Assembly: GCF_026151205.1 (NCBI RefSeq)
Contig: NC_087079.1
Span: 17,726,945 to 17,790,944 of the forward strand
From: Bolinopsis microptera
Lineage: Eukaryota > Ctenophora > Tentaculata > Lobata > Bolinopsidae
DNA length: 64,000 nt
Reading direction: 5' to 3'
Positions 33,785 through 45,365 of this stretch are shown in pieces; within the stretch, counting starts at the first letter, position 1, and each line of letters opens with the position of its first letter. Below the pieces are notes generated by a model. The model was not told the origin of the DNA. It ran no database searches and saw only the letters and a list, made by a program, of their open reading frames with translations. A program made the translations under genes and the position numbers.

Positions 33785-34444
33785 TTGACCAAAACCCATA
33801 ATCATGGGTAGAGGTACCGCATGCCATTGTCTCTCTTTTCCAAACAAAAGGAAATGATATTAATTTGAGGACCTCCGCTAATGCCAAATTATACCGATAT
33901 GAAATCGGTCGCTCGCTTTTTCCATTCGATCACGGCTTACAATTTTAATACTATAATACCTCCGCCACTGAGTGCTGCGCGCTATAATTTTCCCGACCAA
34001 GCTTGCTGGAGGGGAATTGCGGGCACAAAGTTGCGGAGGTATTATATTTTATAATACGTTCCGGTTCCGATTGCAGAAGGGGTGTAATCCGATACGTGGC
34101 GCATCATACACTATAGTGTCTAATATATAGAACGCCAGTGTTATTTGTTTTGAAACTTGCCGCCAGACCAGTCTGAGTCTGGGCGATAAAAACCTCCAGC
34201 TTCTCTTGCGGGAAAAATGAGCAAATTATCAGCCCTTCGGTGTCCCCGAGTTTAGTGGATATAATTCCCGAAGGTATTATAATATAAAGCTTTATTGAAT
34301 TGGAAAAGCGAGCGACCGATTTCTTTCTCGGATCAATTTGCATTTTCGGACGGTTTATTCAAATTAATATCATTTCCGTTTGTTTGGACAAGAGAGACAC
34401 TGGCAGCGGTACACCTCTACCCATGATTATGGTTTTTTGGTCAA
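33785..34444. mobile_element. R2 MITE, copy c, carrying a nested element
   Basis: Starts TTGACCAAAACCCATAATCA and ends CCATGATTATGG...TTTTTTGGTCAA, with both long arms present. The arms are pushed apart by a nested sequence at about 33948-34278 whose ends are TATAATACCTCCG and CGAAGGTATTATA. Confidence 0.8.
33948..34278. mobile_element. Nested MITE in R2 copy c
   Basis: Inverted termini TATAATACCTCCG and CGAAGGTATTATA (one mismatch), with an internal copy TTGCGGAGGTATTATA near 34032-34047. It is absent from the other R2 copies. No coding region. Confidence 0.55.
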
Positions 34445-34445
34445 A

Positions 34446-35890
34446 TATCATCTCTTTTGATTATAATGTCAGGATAATTTACAAAGCCGAAATGTAACAC
34501 ATCATAACTTCATTAATATTATATTATTAATTAGAAGGAAATTTTCACATCGATTTCGAATTTTACCTGACTGAAAGACACTTTTTACTCATTCAAGTTG
34601 GCATTAAATTCATAAATAATTGCCATTTAAATATCGTGGGAAAGCAGAATTTTTCGAATCACGAATAGCAAAATTCTCTCTCTACCTTTCGCACGTCAAA
34701 CTTTGAGCGGACGGTTGCGTGCGGCATACAATATTGAATCACCGTAAATTTTTTGCATAGCAGTAATTTTTATATAGTTTAAATAAGCATAGCAAAGTTT
34801 CAGAAGATTTCATATAGAACTTGGATCCACAACGGGACCTTTCCAAAGTTGAAAAAAAGTGAAAACAGCAATTTTCAGTAATTTTAGAGCAATTTTCTAT
34901 CAAATGGGCGTGTCCCGACGTGTGCACACTTTTTGAATTTCAACTTAAACAGCCTATAACACAATTTAGACCTTTAGAAAGCAAAATTGAGCTCCAACAA
35001 CCCAAGGGATGGCCCAGAAACCAGAGAATACAATTCACAACTTTTTGTGTTTTTATAAAATTATTCTTCAAAAAGCACGTAATACTTCAAATACGGAAAT
35101 AGCTTTATGAATGAGCAAAGTAAAAAACTTTTTCCGGTAGATTTTCAAATGCTTGAACAATTATCTAAGATGAAAATGTCCCAGATTTTTGAATAAATTA
35201 ACTGCTTAATGGTTAAAATCGATTGAAAAGTTGTTACTTTGTCCAAAAATCAAGTTTTATAAAAACTTAATTTGATGACCGTCATCAAGGTGATGATGAT
35301 GAAGATAAATTATTTTTTGATATAAAATGTACACTAAAAGTATAAACAAATTCTTCAAAACCTGTGGTTTCGAAATGACGTATCTTTTATTACTTTTGAA
35401 TCTACGGACACTTAAATGTAGGCGAAATTTGACTGCAAAGTGACTGCAGAAAGCGTCTATACTATACTTCAACGACAATCTGTTGTAAAACAGGGGTCCC
35501 GAAAACCCACTTCCCGATACTCCTAAACATGAAATTTTTTTTACAGTCGATTTTGGACAGGTCTAGACGCCCTGCAACGTTCAGATCCTCTTACTCAATT
35601 TTAACATGGTTTTTAGGCCAACCTGAATAGGCGATTTTGGGTTTTTACCTAATTTCTAAAAAACATGCTGGCGCGTATTTTGCGCAAATGTTCTTAAAAA
35701 CCTCCACATAACTCATTCTTATTCCCTGTCATCTTAACTTTGAATAGAATGTTTTGAACTTAAATATAGTACCTGCTGAACTACTTTCGATGAGTCATAA
35801 TTGCCTGGAAAACAATACAGGGGATATAATAGTAATAGGGGTAATAGTATTGTGAATATAAGTGCGGACGGTAATGCTTGCCCGCATTGA
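34446..35890 (-). mobile_element. Dispersed element R1, copy C (inverted)
   Basis: Inverse complement of copy A over nearly its whole length, including CCACTTCCCGATACTCC, GGACAGGTCTAGACGCCC and GGGCGTGTCCC. It lacks the LINE insertion found in copy A at 23778-24134. With copies B and R2 it forms a large inverted arrangement centred near 34.1 kb. Confidence 0.75.
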
Positions 35891-35993
35891 GATATATTAT
35901 AATCATGGATAGACGCTTTGCCCAGTCCAATTATAGGCTTATATTCAGGGTCTGTAAGATTCAGAAGCTTGTAACAAGAGTCACAGCATTCTC

Positions 35994-36190
35994 TTATTGA
36001 GCTATTTTGTGGTGGGATAGCGGACCAACACCTTCTAGTTTATTGAGCTATTTTGTGGTGGGATAGCGGACCAACACCTTCTAGTTTATTGAGCTATTTT
36101 GTGGTGGGATAGCGGACCAACACCTTCTAGTTTATTGAGCTATTTTGTAGTGGGATAGCGGACCAACACCTTCTAGTTTATTGAGCTATT
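35994..36190. repeat. Tandem array of 46-bp units, four copies plus partial
   Basis: The unit begins TTATTGAGCTATTTTGTGGT and ends ACCAACACCTTCTAGT. Copies are almost identical (one G-to-A change). Confidence 0.95.
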
Positions 36191-37215
36191 TGGTCTGAGC
36201 CATTTCTGTGGAGGTTCATTATATTAGTTCTGTAAATTGTATTTTAACCCTTTCGTTGTAAGGAAACCATGTAATAACTTAATGACTTTCTCATATACTC
36301 TAATATAATACTCTACTTTCTCCTTCAATAATTAAATATATTTCACATTTAAACGCTCTTTCGTGTTGGCGTGCCAGCAAAATAAAAAAGGTTGAGTACA
36401 ATAAATTAGATGTAAGAAATCTCAGTTTAAATTCAGTGCTTCGAAGCCCTTTAATTTCTATCTCATCTTTATCATTAATTTATTGTTTATATTATTGGTA
36501 TTTCTTCTTAATGTATTTTATTATGATCTGTAATCAGCGACTGCACGTGCAAATTGGTCGAGAAATAGGTAGTTGCACAGTAAGGGTGTTGCAACGCGCA
36601 TGTGCAGAGATTATTGGAGCAATATTATGATAATATGTTTTGTGGCGTTGTCGACATTTTAATCTGCTCTATTTTCTAAATAGCATATTAATGATCTCTT
36701 CTGTTATGATTACGTTGTGTGGAGTGTGTTACATATTGTTGCATGACTTGAAATTTGCGACCTGGAATATATTAGAATCTTTGTATCGTAAACGCCAGAT
36801 ATTAATTGTGATATTAATTTTATGCAGATTGCAGAATCATAGAAGTTATTAATTTTGGGACGAACTTGAGATTTATAATGGCTTTCATTATCTTAAGATT
36901 TGTTAACTACAGTGAAGGAGACGGTTTGTCGGTATTTATTGAAATGCTGACAGCTCCTGAGCTCCAGCGTTCCGTCTATATACTCTAGTAGCAGAGTGTA
37001 GTGTCCACTAGAGTAATATTGGTACCAGCCTTGTCTGTTATAACACTTCTTTAGTAAAGGCTTGAGAAATAGAGTGATAATAATCTTTAAAGTTAGGAAT
37101 GTTGCTGTTTGGTTGTCAAGTGTTGGTAGAGCGAACCGATTTAACAGATTGTTGAGCTACTTCGTTGGTTCTGACTTCTGAGCTACCTTAAGAATAGTCG
37201 TTGTATCAAAATATT
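36191..37215. other. AT-rich DNA with short hydrophobic ORFs
   Basis: Plus-strand frames at 36436-36630 and 36640-36852 would encode hydrophobic 64- and 70-residue peptides but have no splice or homology support. The motif CTCTAGTAGCAGAGTGTAG at about 36983 also occurs at 6496, hinting at a dispersed repeat. Confidence 0.35.
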
Positions 37216-37221
37216 AGTAGA

Positions 37222-37817
37222 TTCAGCAATCAGTATACTGTATTCGTTAGGTTTACTTATGACTGCAATCAGTATACTGTATTCGTTAGGTTTACTTATG
37301 ACTGCAATCAGTATACTGTATTCGTTAGGTTTACTTATGACTGCAATCAGTATACTGTATTCGTTAGGTTTACTTATGACTGCAATCAGTATACTGTATT
37401 CGTTAGGTTTACTTATGACTGCAATCAGTATACTGTATTCGTTAGGTTTACTTATGACTGCAATCAGTATACTGTATTCGTTAGGTTTACTTATGACTGC
37501 AATCAGTATACTGTATTCGTTAGGTTTACTTATGACTGCAATCAGTATACTGTATTCGTTAGGTTTACTTATGACTGCAATCAGTATACTGTTATGTATT
37601 TGTCGTTAGGTTTACTTATGACTGCAATCAGTATACTGTATTCGTTAGGTTTACTTATGACTGCAATCAGTATACTGTATTCGTTAGGTTTACTTATGAC
37701 TGCAATCAGTATACTGTATTCGTTAGGTTTACTTATGCCTGCAATCAGTATACTGTATTCGTTAGGTTTACTTATGCCTGCAATCAGTATACTGTATTCG
37801 TTAGGTTTACTTATGCC
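37222..37817. repeat. Tandem array of 39-bp units, about 15 copies
   Basis: The unit begins ACTGCAATCAGTATACTGTA and ends TTCGTTAGGTTTACTTATG. At 39 bp (13 codons) it is open in more than one frame; one frame reads the hydrophobic unit ISILYSLGLLMTA and another QYTVFVRFTYDCN. A copy near 37590 has a 4-bp insertion, and the last three copies carry A-to-C giving MPA. I do not call a gene, because no unique coding sequence with splice support flanks it. Confidence 0.9.
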
Positions 37818-38088
37818 TGGCAAGGAACACCAGCGAGAAAGGGTTCTTAAAGCAATAATTAAGTCTTATTTTGATAATTACGGAGAACGGAGATATCTGC
37901 AGATATATGCACAATGGGATTAGTGACGTAGTGGGATTAATGCACAGTAATCTCACGAAGTCACTACCTCATATTCTAATACCATTAGTAATACTTCTGT
38001 AGAATCAATATCATAAACGTCATATCTATAATGCTATAATGGGATCAAGTCAAGATAATGACGACACTTTAAGATGAGTAATATATGT

Positions 38089-38186
38089 GAATTCTCGTGG
38101 GGAGGTGAGACACGTGACCATGATTCTGGAGTTTGATTGGTTAATAATGGATGCTGATTGGTTAATCACCTCCCCACCAGAATCCA
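38089..38186. repeat. Inverted repeat, probable small MITE
   Basis: ATTCTCGTGGGGAGGTGA at the left and TCACCTCCCCACCAGAAT at the right are nearly perfect complements, enclosing two copies of TGATTGGTTAAT. A related sequence lies near 43497-43570. Confidence 0.6.
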
Positions 38187-38344
38187 CATATAATATAGCT
38201 TTGACTTCCATTAAATTCATCAGACACAGGGACCTTGGACCATTGAAATGGTATTAATTACACTTACAGTCAAGGTGCCAATTTAACGTCTCCTAAATGG
38301 AGGCAGCTGGTCACTCTTCATGCACGGGTGCTATTACCGATTAC

Positions 38345-38368
38345 GGGGGGGGGGGGGGGGGGGGGGGT
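38345..38368. repeat. Poly-G tract
   Basis: Uninterrupted run of about 23 G. Confidence 0.95.
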
Positions 38369-39099
38369 ATTACGTCTCTTGAGTTCTTAAGTGAAAATTG
38401 TGTTGGTTCGTGTTAATGAACTAAGTGTTGATTTATAGGGTTACACAATCCCTCGTGACCATTATTTTAAACCTTCTTCTTTTTTCCCAGCTCTTTTCAA
38501 TCTCTTCTTCTCTAATTCATAAATAATAGTTTTTACCTCTTCCTCTAATTCATAAATAATGTTTTTACTATAAAACTTAATGGACAATAGTTAGACTCTC
38601 TTTGTCAAGCAGTTCAGACACTAATTGTTTTATTTCAATGCTACTTCGCTAACGATACGACTAGCTTTTTGGGCATATCTTAATTGTAGGAATTATTATG
38701 TACTTAGATATTCACCGGTATCGTGGCGCCTTATTGTTACTAAAATTAATATTTTAGGAGAAGGTAGGATCTGTGGTTTTTCCAAATGTTTAGTTTAGCA
38801 TTTTCGTATTCATCTACTTGCAGGGTACCTGTATTCATCTACTTGCAGGGTACCTGTATTCATCTACTTGCAGGGTAACTGTATCATGAAGTAATGTCTT
38901 AATAAACCCTGAGTGTAAGAACAATCGTTTTGAAGTACCTGAGTTAAACTGAAAGCCACTAACATGTCTACGTATCTCATGGAGTTTTGTCAATTTATAT
39001 CGTTTAGTTCCAAATTTCTCTAACATTGTGAATTGTGAAATGTTGACATGATTGTGAATTGCTTTCTTTTTTTGTCCCATGAGCATTGAGCAATAGCTG

Positions 39100-39252
39100 T
39101 TGCAGTACAGGCACTTAGCCAGGGGGAGGGGGCTGTTACAGTACAGGCACGTAGCCAGGGGGAGGGGGCTGTTGCAGTACAGGCACGTAGCCAGGGGGAG
39201 GGGGCTGTTACAGTACAGGCACGTAGCCAGGGGGAGGGGGCTGTTGCAGTAC
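39100..39252. repeat. Tandem array of 36-bp units, four copies
   Basis: The unit begins GCAGTACAGGCACGTAGCCA and ends GGGGGAGGGGGCTGTT. Its G-runs are regularly spaced. The first copy has CTTAGCC in place of CGTAGCC. Confidence 0.95.
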
Positions 39253-39342
39253 CTCCCTAATTTGGCTCGGTCACTTCGCAAATGTTAAAATATCAGTTTT
39301 GCCATTAGACTTTAATCGAACTCAATTTCTTGATTGAAAATA

Positions 39343-39625
39343 CTCAAGGGTCGACCGAGGGCAGGATTTGCGAGGACAACCGAAGTTTCATTTTGTTGGC
39401 CGAGGCCGAGGAAAAATCGCTATTCCTCGGTAAAACCGAGGCCGAGGACTCGGTCGACCCTTGCAACTGGGACAATTTCGCCGAGGCCGAGGAATAGCAA
39501 CTTAATTTTTACCGAGGCCGAGGCAAAATCGAGGAATTGTCCTCCTGACCGAGGCCGAGGCCGAGGAAAAATCGCTATTCCACGGTAAAACCGAGGCCGA
39601 GGCCGAGGACTCGGTCGACCCTTGA
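39343..39625. mobile_element. CCGAGG-rich foldback element
   Basis: Bounded by CAAGGGTCGACCGAGG and its complement CTCGGTCGACCCTTG, which also occurs internally near 39450. The interior is packed with GACCGAGGCCGAGGAAAAAT-type motifs. There is no transposase; it looks like a nonautonomous element or compound palindrome. Confidence 0.65.
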
Positions 39626-40220
39626 AAATACTTAACTTAATTTTCCTGTCAAAAATACAATAATCGTGCACGGCTATTGCCAGTTTCTCTATATTTTTAG
39701 ACTCTTTTAATTGTGTCAGTTTTATTTTTAACTGTGTCAGTCTCTATTTTTCAAAGTTTTTTAATTGTTTTATTCGTTGGGTAAACTAGGTGTTAAATTC
39801 CTAGAGCTTAGTAGTAATGAGTTGTAAAGTTGCAAACAAGGAATTTGATGAAAATATTGTCCGTGTGCCAAAAAAAATTATAGTAAATATCTGCAGCTAA
39901 CTCTATTAATACTCGAATTGTTGTAAATTTAGTGATCGTTAGGTTTCTTTATTGGTGTTATAATAATATGCAAGACGTTGTTTTACCTTTGTTAAAACTT
40001 AACATTGTTTAGTAAAATAAGCGTAGCCAAGCGTGCTGTTATTCTCATCTGAATGATTGGTGAAATCTTGTATCTTAAAGTCTTCATTATTTCGAAAACT
40101 GTTGCATCCTGTCTTTCGTTCTTTTGTTATCGCTTAGCGTTCTCGGTTTAACATTTAGACTTGATTTGTTCAGTCGTGGAAGGGACTTAAATTGTGCCTG
40201 CTTTGCCATAACGTCTTTAT

Positions 40221-40268
40221 TAGGGGGGGGGGGGAACATGTCACCCCCCCCCCCCCCCCCCCCCTAAT
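40221..40268. repeat. Poly-G/poly-C hairpin
   Basis: ATTAGGGGGGGGGGGG, a short ACATGT-containing loop, then about 22 C and TAATAG. The two runs can pair as a long GC stem. Confidence 0.85.
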
Positions 40269-40514
40269 AGCATACCCATCCCACTATAGGAATGTGAAGA
40301 CACTAACAGTAACTTCAATGAGGATGAGACAGGAGGTTGTTGTGCAGGATGAAAGTTACCTTTGTCCTGCACAACCACCAAGGGAACCTCGAGTCATGAA
40401 GGCTCATATTATATATATAATATATTGTCTAAATACGATTTGAACTCTTGATAGTTGAGGGACGAGGTATAGATTATTGAAAACCCCCCCGGCCCTAAAA
40501 ACCCCCCCCCGGCC

Positions 40515-40523
40515 CTTAAAACG
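40515..40523. other. Left 9-bp target-site duplication
   Basis: CTTAAAACG directly abuts the left terminus TAGGGCCTGTCGTGATATC of the long-TIR element. The identical 9 bases follow the right terminus at 43123-43131. Confidence 0.9.
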
Positions 40524-43122
40524 TAGGGCCTGTCGTGATATCATGGATCGCTTAGGTTCCACCAGGATCTGGTAGTCCTCATAATTCTGCGGCCTCTATG
40601 TATCGTCATCTCGTACAACTCTTTAAGAATCTTAGGGATTTGGCATGTGAAAATTTGCAGCCTTCCAGACATTGATTGAGTTAACGAGGTGTCGTACGTC
40701 ACCTCAAGATCGGGTGACAGGGGGCTGACCAGGCCAGAACCCAATTCAAATTGATTGGGTCTGAGGTCACGTGATTATGAGCCTGAGGTCACGTGACTAT
40801 GACGTCACCAGACCTTCCTCTCCGTTTCCCGCTCATTGGACCAGGTGAGCTTGCATGCATGTGAATGTGGGTGTAAGTATAGCTGTACTGTAGTTTATAC
40901 CTAATTAAACCCCTATAGAAACCGAAAATTTATTTACCTAGAAATTTACCAAAATATCGTCATTGTTTTAAATTTATTTTGATGAACATTCCTGACCTAA
41001 AATCGCACGAGAAATCGATTAAACTTGGTTTCAGAACTCAACATTGCTTCCTTATGCCTAAAAATCCATGTTTTATCGATACAATCAACATCTCGATCAT
41101 ATTAATTAATTAGTAACAGGTAACAAATACGCAAAAACAATTTCATCACATCTACATTGTATTCTTAACGGGTCGATTTCCAATAACCATTAACCAATAA
41201 TCGTTGTGATGATACGTCATGTGTTCCTGATCATCATCAGCAATGTCAAGACAGGAGCGGCGGTTGCTTTAAATCAATGGTTTATGTTCGACCACTGTTG
41301 ACGGAAAATTCGGGAATTGAAAATGTTTACTAATATAACACGAGAAAATCGGGACAGGAATATATTCAAGGCACAGCACCATGAAAATGACCAATGTTCA
41401 AAGTGAGACGTGAGTTGGGCGACTGACATGGTGGAAACACTTAGAATGATGCCGTTGCAATCGTCTTATCAGTTATATGTATAAAAACCTTGTGTTATGT
41501 GGCAGTTGTATTGCAATTTTTGCAATTTCAGTTGGGCAGCTTTTTTTAAGTGTCTGTTATTTCAATTTTCGTAAACGTACTACCTGGCAATGTTATGAAC
41601 TAAAAGGGTGACCATTTTTGGTTATTACTAGCACTTTGCAAATCCAGCAGATTTACTTTTGTAAAATATTTTGTTAACGATTTCTAATAAAATTCAAGTT
41701 GCACTGCTGGTGTGGCTAAATGTTAAAAGTGAGTCCCCTTGCTACGTGGTCTGACGAGAGCCGCTATCATATCATACATAAGAATGCCTCTCAAAACAGA
41801 GTTTGTTAACAACAACCAAGCTGTTGAGAGGCAAGTGGCGCTTATGTCAACCTGTGGTAAGAAGGTGGTAGGGAGGATAGGAAGTCTGGGCAACAAATTG
41901 CTGTCGCAGAGCACAGACAGCAAACGAAAAAGCAGAAGAAGTGAAGGTACAATAAATCAGATATACTGTATTTTCTAAGTGGCTCACAAGTAGGAGCTCA
42001 ACCATTATTTCTTGTATTGTCACAAAAACGTCTGTAGCTTAACTTAATTTCAGATCACATCATTATAATGGATTATAAATAATGCTAAACATTAGCCATA
42101 TTAGGTGAAGAGTATTATGTAGGCTTTTAACAACCATATAATGCTTTATATCCCACACCCAAGTAACAGAAATGCAATTGATTTTAACCTGTCGACAATA
42201 TTTCAGAAAAGATTCCCGCAAGCAAGCATTTTCCTTCGTTCTGCTCTGATCTCTACTCTGTTACTAACTGATGATGGACTTTGATACGATTCGTTGATAT
42301 GATTTTTGACGTATTGTATATAGCTTACATTTAACCATATAATGGTTCAGACAAAAGGACAATTAAACTGGTGTTTTATTTTTAACGGGTGATACTCGTA
42401 AAATATTTGTTCCAAATATTACCTTCGACGAGTTTAGCTCGGCGCACGTCCTGGTAGGTTATATTTTATAAACCTACAATTTTGTTTAGTTAGTCTACCG
42501 CGTAACTATACTTGAACCCTTTAAGTAATAAGTTGAACTACAGGATCGAGATGTTGATTGTATCGATAAAACATGGATTTTTAGGCATAAGGAAGCATTG
42601 TTGAGTTCTGAAACCAAGTTTAATCGATTTCTCGTGCGATTTTAGGTCAGGAATGTTCATCAAAATAAATTTAAAACAATGACGATATTTTGGTAAATTT
42701 CTAGCTTTCTGCCAGAAAATAAATTTTCGGTTTCTATAGGGGTTTAATTAGGTATAAACTACAGTACAGCTATACTTACACCCACATTCACATGCATGCA
42801 AGCTCACCTGGTCCAATGAGCGGGAAACGGAGAAGAAGGTCTGGTGACGTCATAGTCACGTGACCTCAGGCTCATAATCACGTGACCTCAGACCCAATCA
42901 ATTGGGTTCTGGCCTGGTCAGCCCCCTGTCACCCGATCTTGAGGTGACGTACGACACCTCGTTAACTCAATCAATGTCTGGAAGGCTGCAAATTTTCACA
43001 TGCCAAATCCCTAAGATTCTTAAAGAGTTGTACGAGATGACGATACATAGAGGCCGCAGAATTATGAGGACTACCAGATCCTGGTGGAACCTAAGCGATC
43101 CATGATATCACGACAGGCCCTA
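40524..43122. mobile_element. Complete 2.6-kb DNA transposon with ~575-bp inverted repeats
   Basis: Termini TAGGGCCTGTCGTGATATC and GATATCACGACAGGCCCTA start inverted repeats running to about 41099 on the left and from about 42544 on the right, almost identical apart from small indels. A perfect 9-bp duplication flanks it. Long TIRs with a 9-bp duplication fit Mutator-like elements best. The two arms contain the same spurious 67-residue frame in mirror orientation. The 1.4-kb interior shows no MULE core (no VDGTF or CxxH-type motif), so this copy is probably nonautonomous. Near-identical arms point to a recent insertion or to arm gene conversion. Confidence 0.9.
41700..41978 (+). other. Higher-GC passenger segment inside the long-TIR element
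   Basis: An open frame at 41739-41978 (first codon TTG, not ATG) reads through a basic tail, STDSKRKSRRSEG, then reaches a stop. A donor-like GTACAA follows GAAG at about 41945. Base composition is higher in GC than the surrounding element. It could be a captured host exon or a decayed element gene. No family is recognised. Confidence 0.25.
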
Positions 43123-43784
43123 CTTAAAACGTGATATCCTTACGTATCAAGGCTTATAACTTGCACACATAGCTCTAGTACTCATGAATAAAGGCTGCTT
43201 TCTCTCTTCAGTTGCTCAGCGGTTTTGGGGACTGGTAGATCAGTCTAAATGCTAAATTCTTCGCCTCGCTAAGAGAATAGCTAAGGGAATAGAATTGCAA
43301 TCTGAGGTGCTGACTAGAATAAATGAATAAATTGTTTTTTCTTAGGGACTAGGGAGGCGTTCTTAAAAGTTATGCTCTTTACTAGGCTGATATACGCACT
43401 TAAAACTCAGAGTTGTATTTCAGAAGGTTCAGGAGTCTCACAAGTAACACTGCCTGTTTTACAACACTACCAGTAGTGACGATAATATATTCTGTGGGAT
43501 CTGGTGGGGAGCATACTATTTGACACGTAACAGTAATTCTTGAGTTTTATTGGTTAATCACTATCACATCCCTTAACATATTTATATTATCACATAGTTC
43601 TAATGCTCTAATGCATCCCTTAACATACCACTATATGTTACATGGTAGGTGAAAGAGGACTTCTATTGTTATCACTATCAGGTACTACTAGTTATTAGTT
43701 ACTACTCTTACCGAGCATAAGGAAGCTAATTAGCTAATTTCAGGTGGCCTTTTGTTCATCATTTCCAACAGTTTGGGGTGTTAC

Positions 43785-43820
<36 letters not shown>

Positions 43821-43822
43821 TC
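43785..43822. repeat. GA microsatellite
   Basis: About 18 GA dinucleotides with one AAAG interruption. Confidence 0.95.
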
Positions 43823-44391
43823 TAATGAGACCTCGTACGGGGAATGCAGGGGTACTGTTCAACTTCTTTAGTAGGTTTCCTGCGTGTCATATCCCTGTAG
43901 AGGATGAACTCAAAGATATGTTTGACTTTTGGAAATATTTAGCCATTTGATCGTATAATTACTGCACCACAGACTGGTTAATGTTTAAATAATTGGTAAT
44001 GAGTTACTTTGAGAGTATAAGTAATGCTGTAATGGTGGTCCCCAGACCTTTCAGAGTTTCCAATTAGTTCATTCGTGTCTACAAACCCTACTAAAGTACT
44101 AAGTTTGTATTGATATTTAAGTAATTTGTGTTTATTTTATTGTTTAAATTTATAAATGCATATATTGCCCCTTAGATACTACTTACTACTTAGTAATTTG
44201 AAGTATGTCACTAGTAATTAATTAAATAACTAATAATATATTTACAATCCATTAAATAACTCACCATACCTCCAAGTTGCTCATTATTATTATTTAACTT
44301 GACATGTTACGTTATATTGAGTTAAGTTATATTAAGTTATATTTGAACATCGAGAAAATATATATTATATTATATATATCCACGCAGCCTA

Positions 44392-44512
44392 GCGGGCGGA
44401 AATTTATATCGCCCGCGCCAGCGCGGCGATATAATATATGTCCTCGAGGGCGCACAGCCCGAGGACGACATATCCCCGTATAGCCCGGAGTGCTATACGG
44501 AATTCCGCCCGC
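44392..44512. repeat. Cloverleaf-like palindromic block
   Basis: An outer stem (GCGGGCGGAA at 44392-44401, TTCCGCCCGC at 44503-44512) encloses three adjacent hairpins: TTATATCGCC with GGCGATATAA (44404-44413 and 44425-44434); GTCCTCG with CGAGGAC (44440-44446 and 44460-44466), extended by ATAT arms; and CCGTATAGC with GCTATACGG (44476-44484 and 44492-44500). Every stem is perfect as listed. The block is GC-rich within AT-rich DNA. Function is unknown. Confidence 0.85.
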
Positions 44513-45279
44513 GAGGGGAGTAGGTTATGTTTTATATCCACCAGCGGGCGTGTTACAGTTTCCAACAATCATAGAAAATAGAAGTAACAGATTTCGAACT
44601 CAAGTTGCAAATTTACGAGAAAATCATGCTTTTGCCTTTGGTTTAAGATGCAGAACAGGGCAAAATTACTGATTATAGAACACAATAGAAGAATAGAGAA
44701 CCGATGTACCATGTCTTATTCTCCACAGTCAGTAGTAGTAGTCAGTGTGTATACACTATACACTAGTAGTATAGTACACTATACCTACTCTACTTTTTAG
44801 ATCTGCACATGGTTTAAACATGATGACACGGGCTGACACGGTGTAGTTGTTAGTCTTTCTAAACATTAGATAATAATATGTGCATTATTGTTACTACCAC
44901 ATTACTAATACCATCTCTGTTGAGATTTGTACGTGAGTATTAGTTTCCATTGTTTGATCTTTTTATTGACCAACAGAGTGTCCCCAGAAAGTCTTATCAT
45001 ATACAAATAGATTTGTTATTTCGTATTTAGGTGAGGATTGTTACATGCCTCTGTTAGAGACGCATAATATAATTAAACGCTTATAATTATCATGGTAACC
45101 ATGACGAATTAAATGCTAATTAAGTAGCTGTGCATCACTAGCGTGTGAACTGTGATATATGGATAGATCTAGATCTTTAATATAGGGATAGAGGGTAACT
45201 ATAGCGTGTAGTCTAGACAATATAACCTTGATAGCTTGGTAATTTAGTTAGTAGTTATTTTGCAGCTAGTTCCTTATGC

Positions 45280-45365
45280 TTATATTATATCTTTAATATT
45301 CCTTATTATATCAGATCTTTAATATTCCTTATTATATCAGATCTTTGATATTCCTTATATTATAT
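45280..45365. repeat. Tandem repeat TATCAGATCTTTAATATTCC
   Basis: Four imperfect copies of a unit of about 24 bp. Confidence 0.8.

Noticed and set aside
40541-43105. Identical 67-residue proteins on opposite strands
   Set aside because: They are mirror copies within the two long inverted repeats of one transposon. There is no start context, domain or sign of coding constraint.
44490-44672. 60-residue plus-strand ORF
   Set aside because: It starts inside the cloverleaf palindrome, lacks an ATG in good context and has no support.
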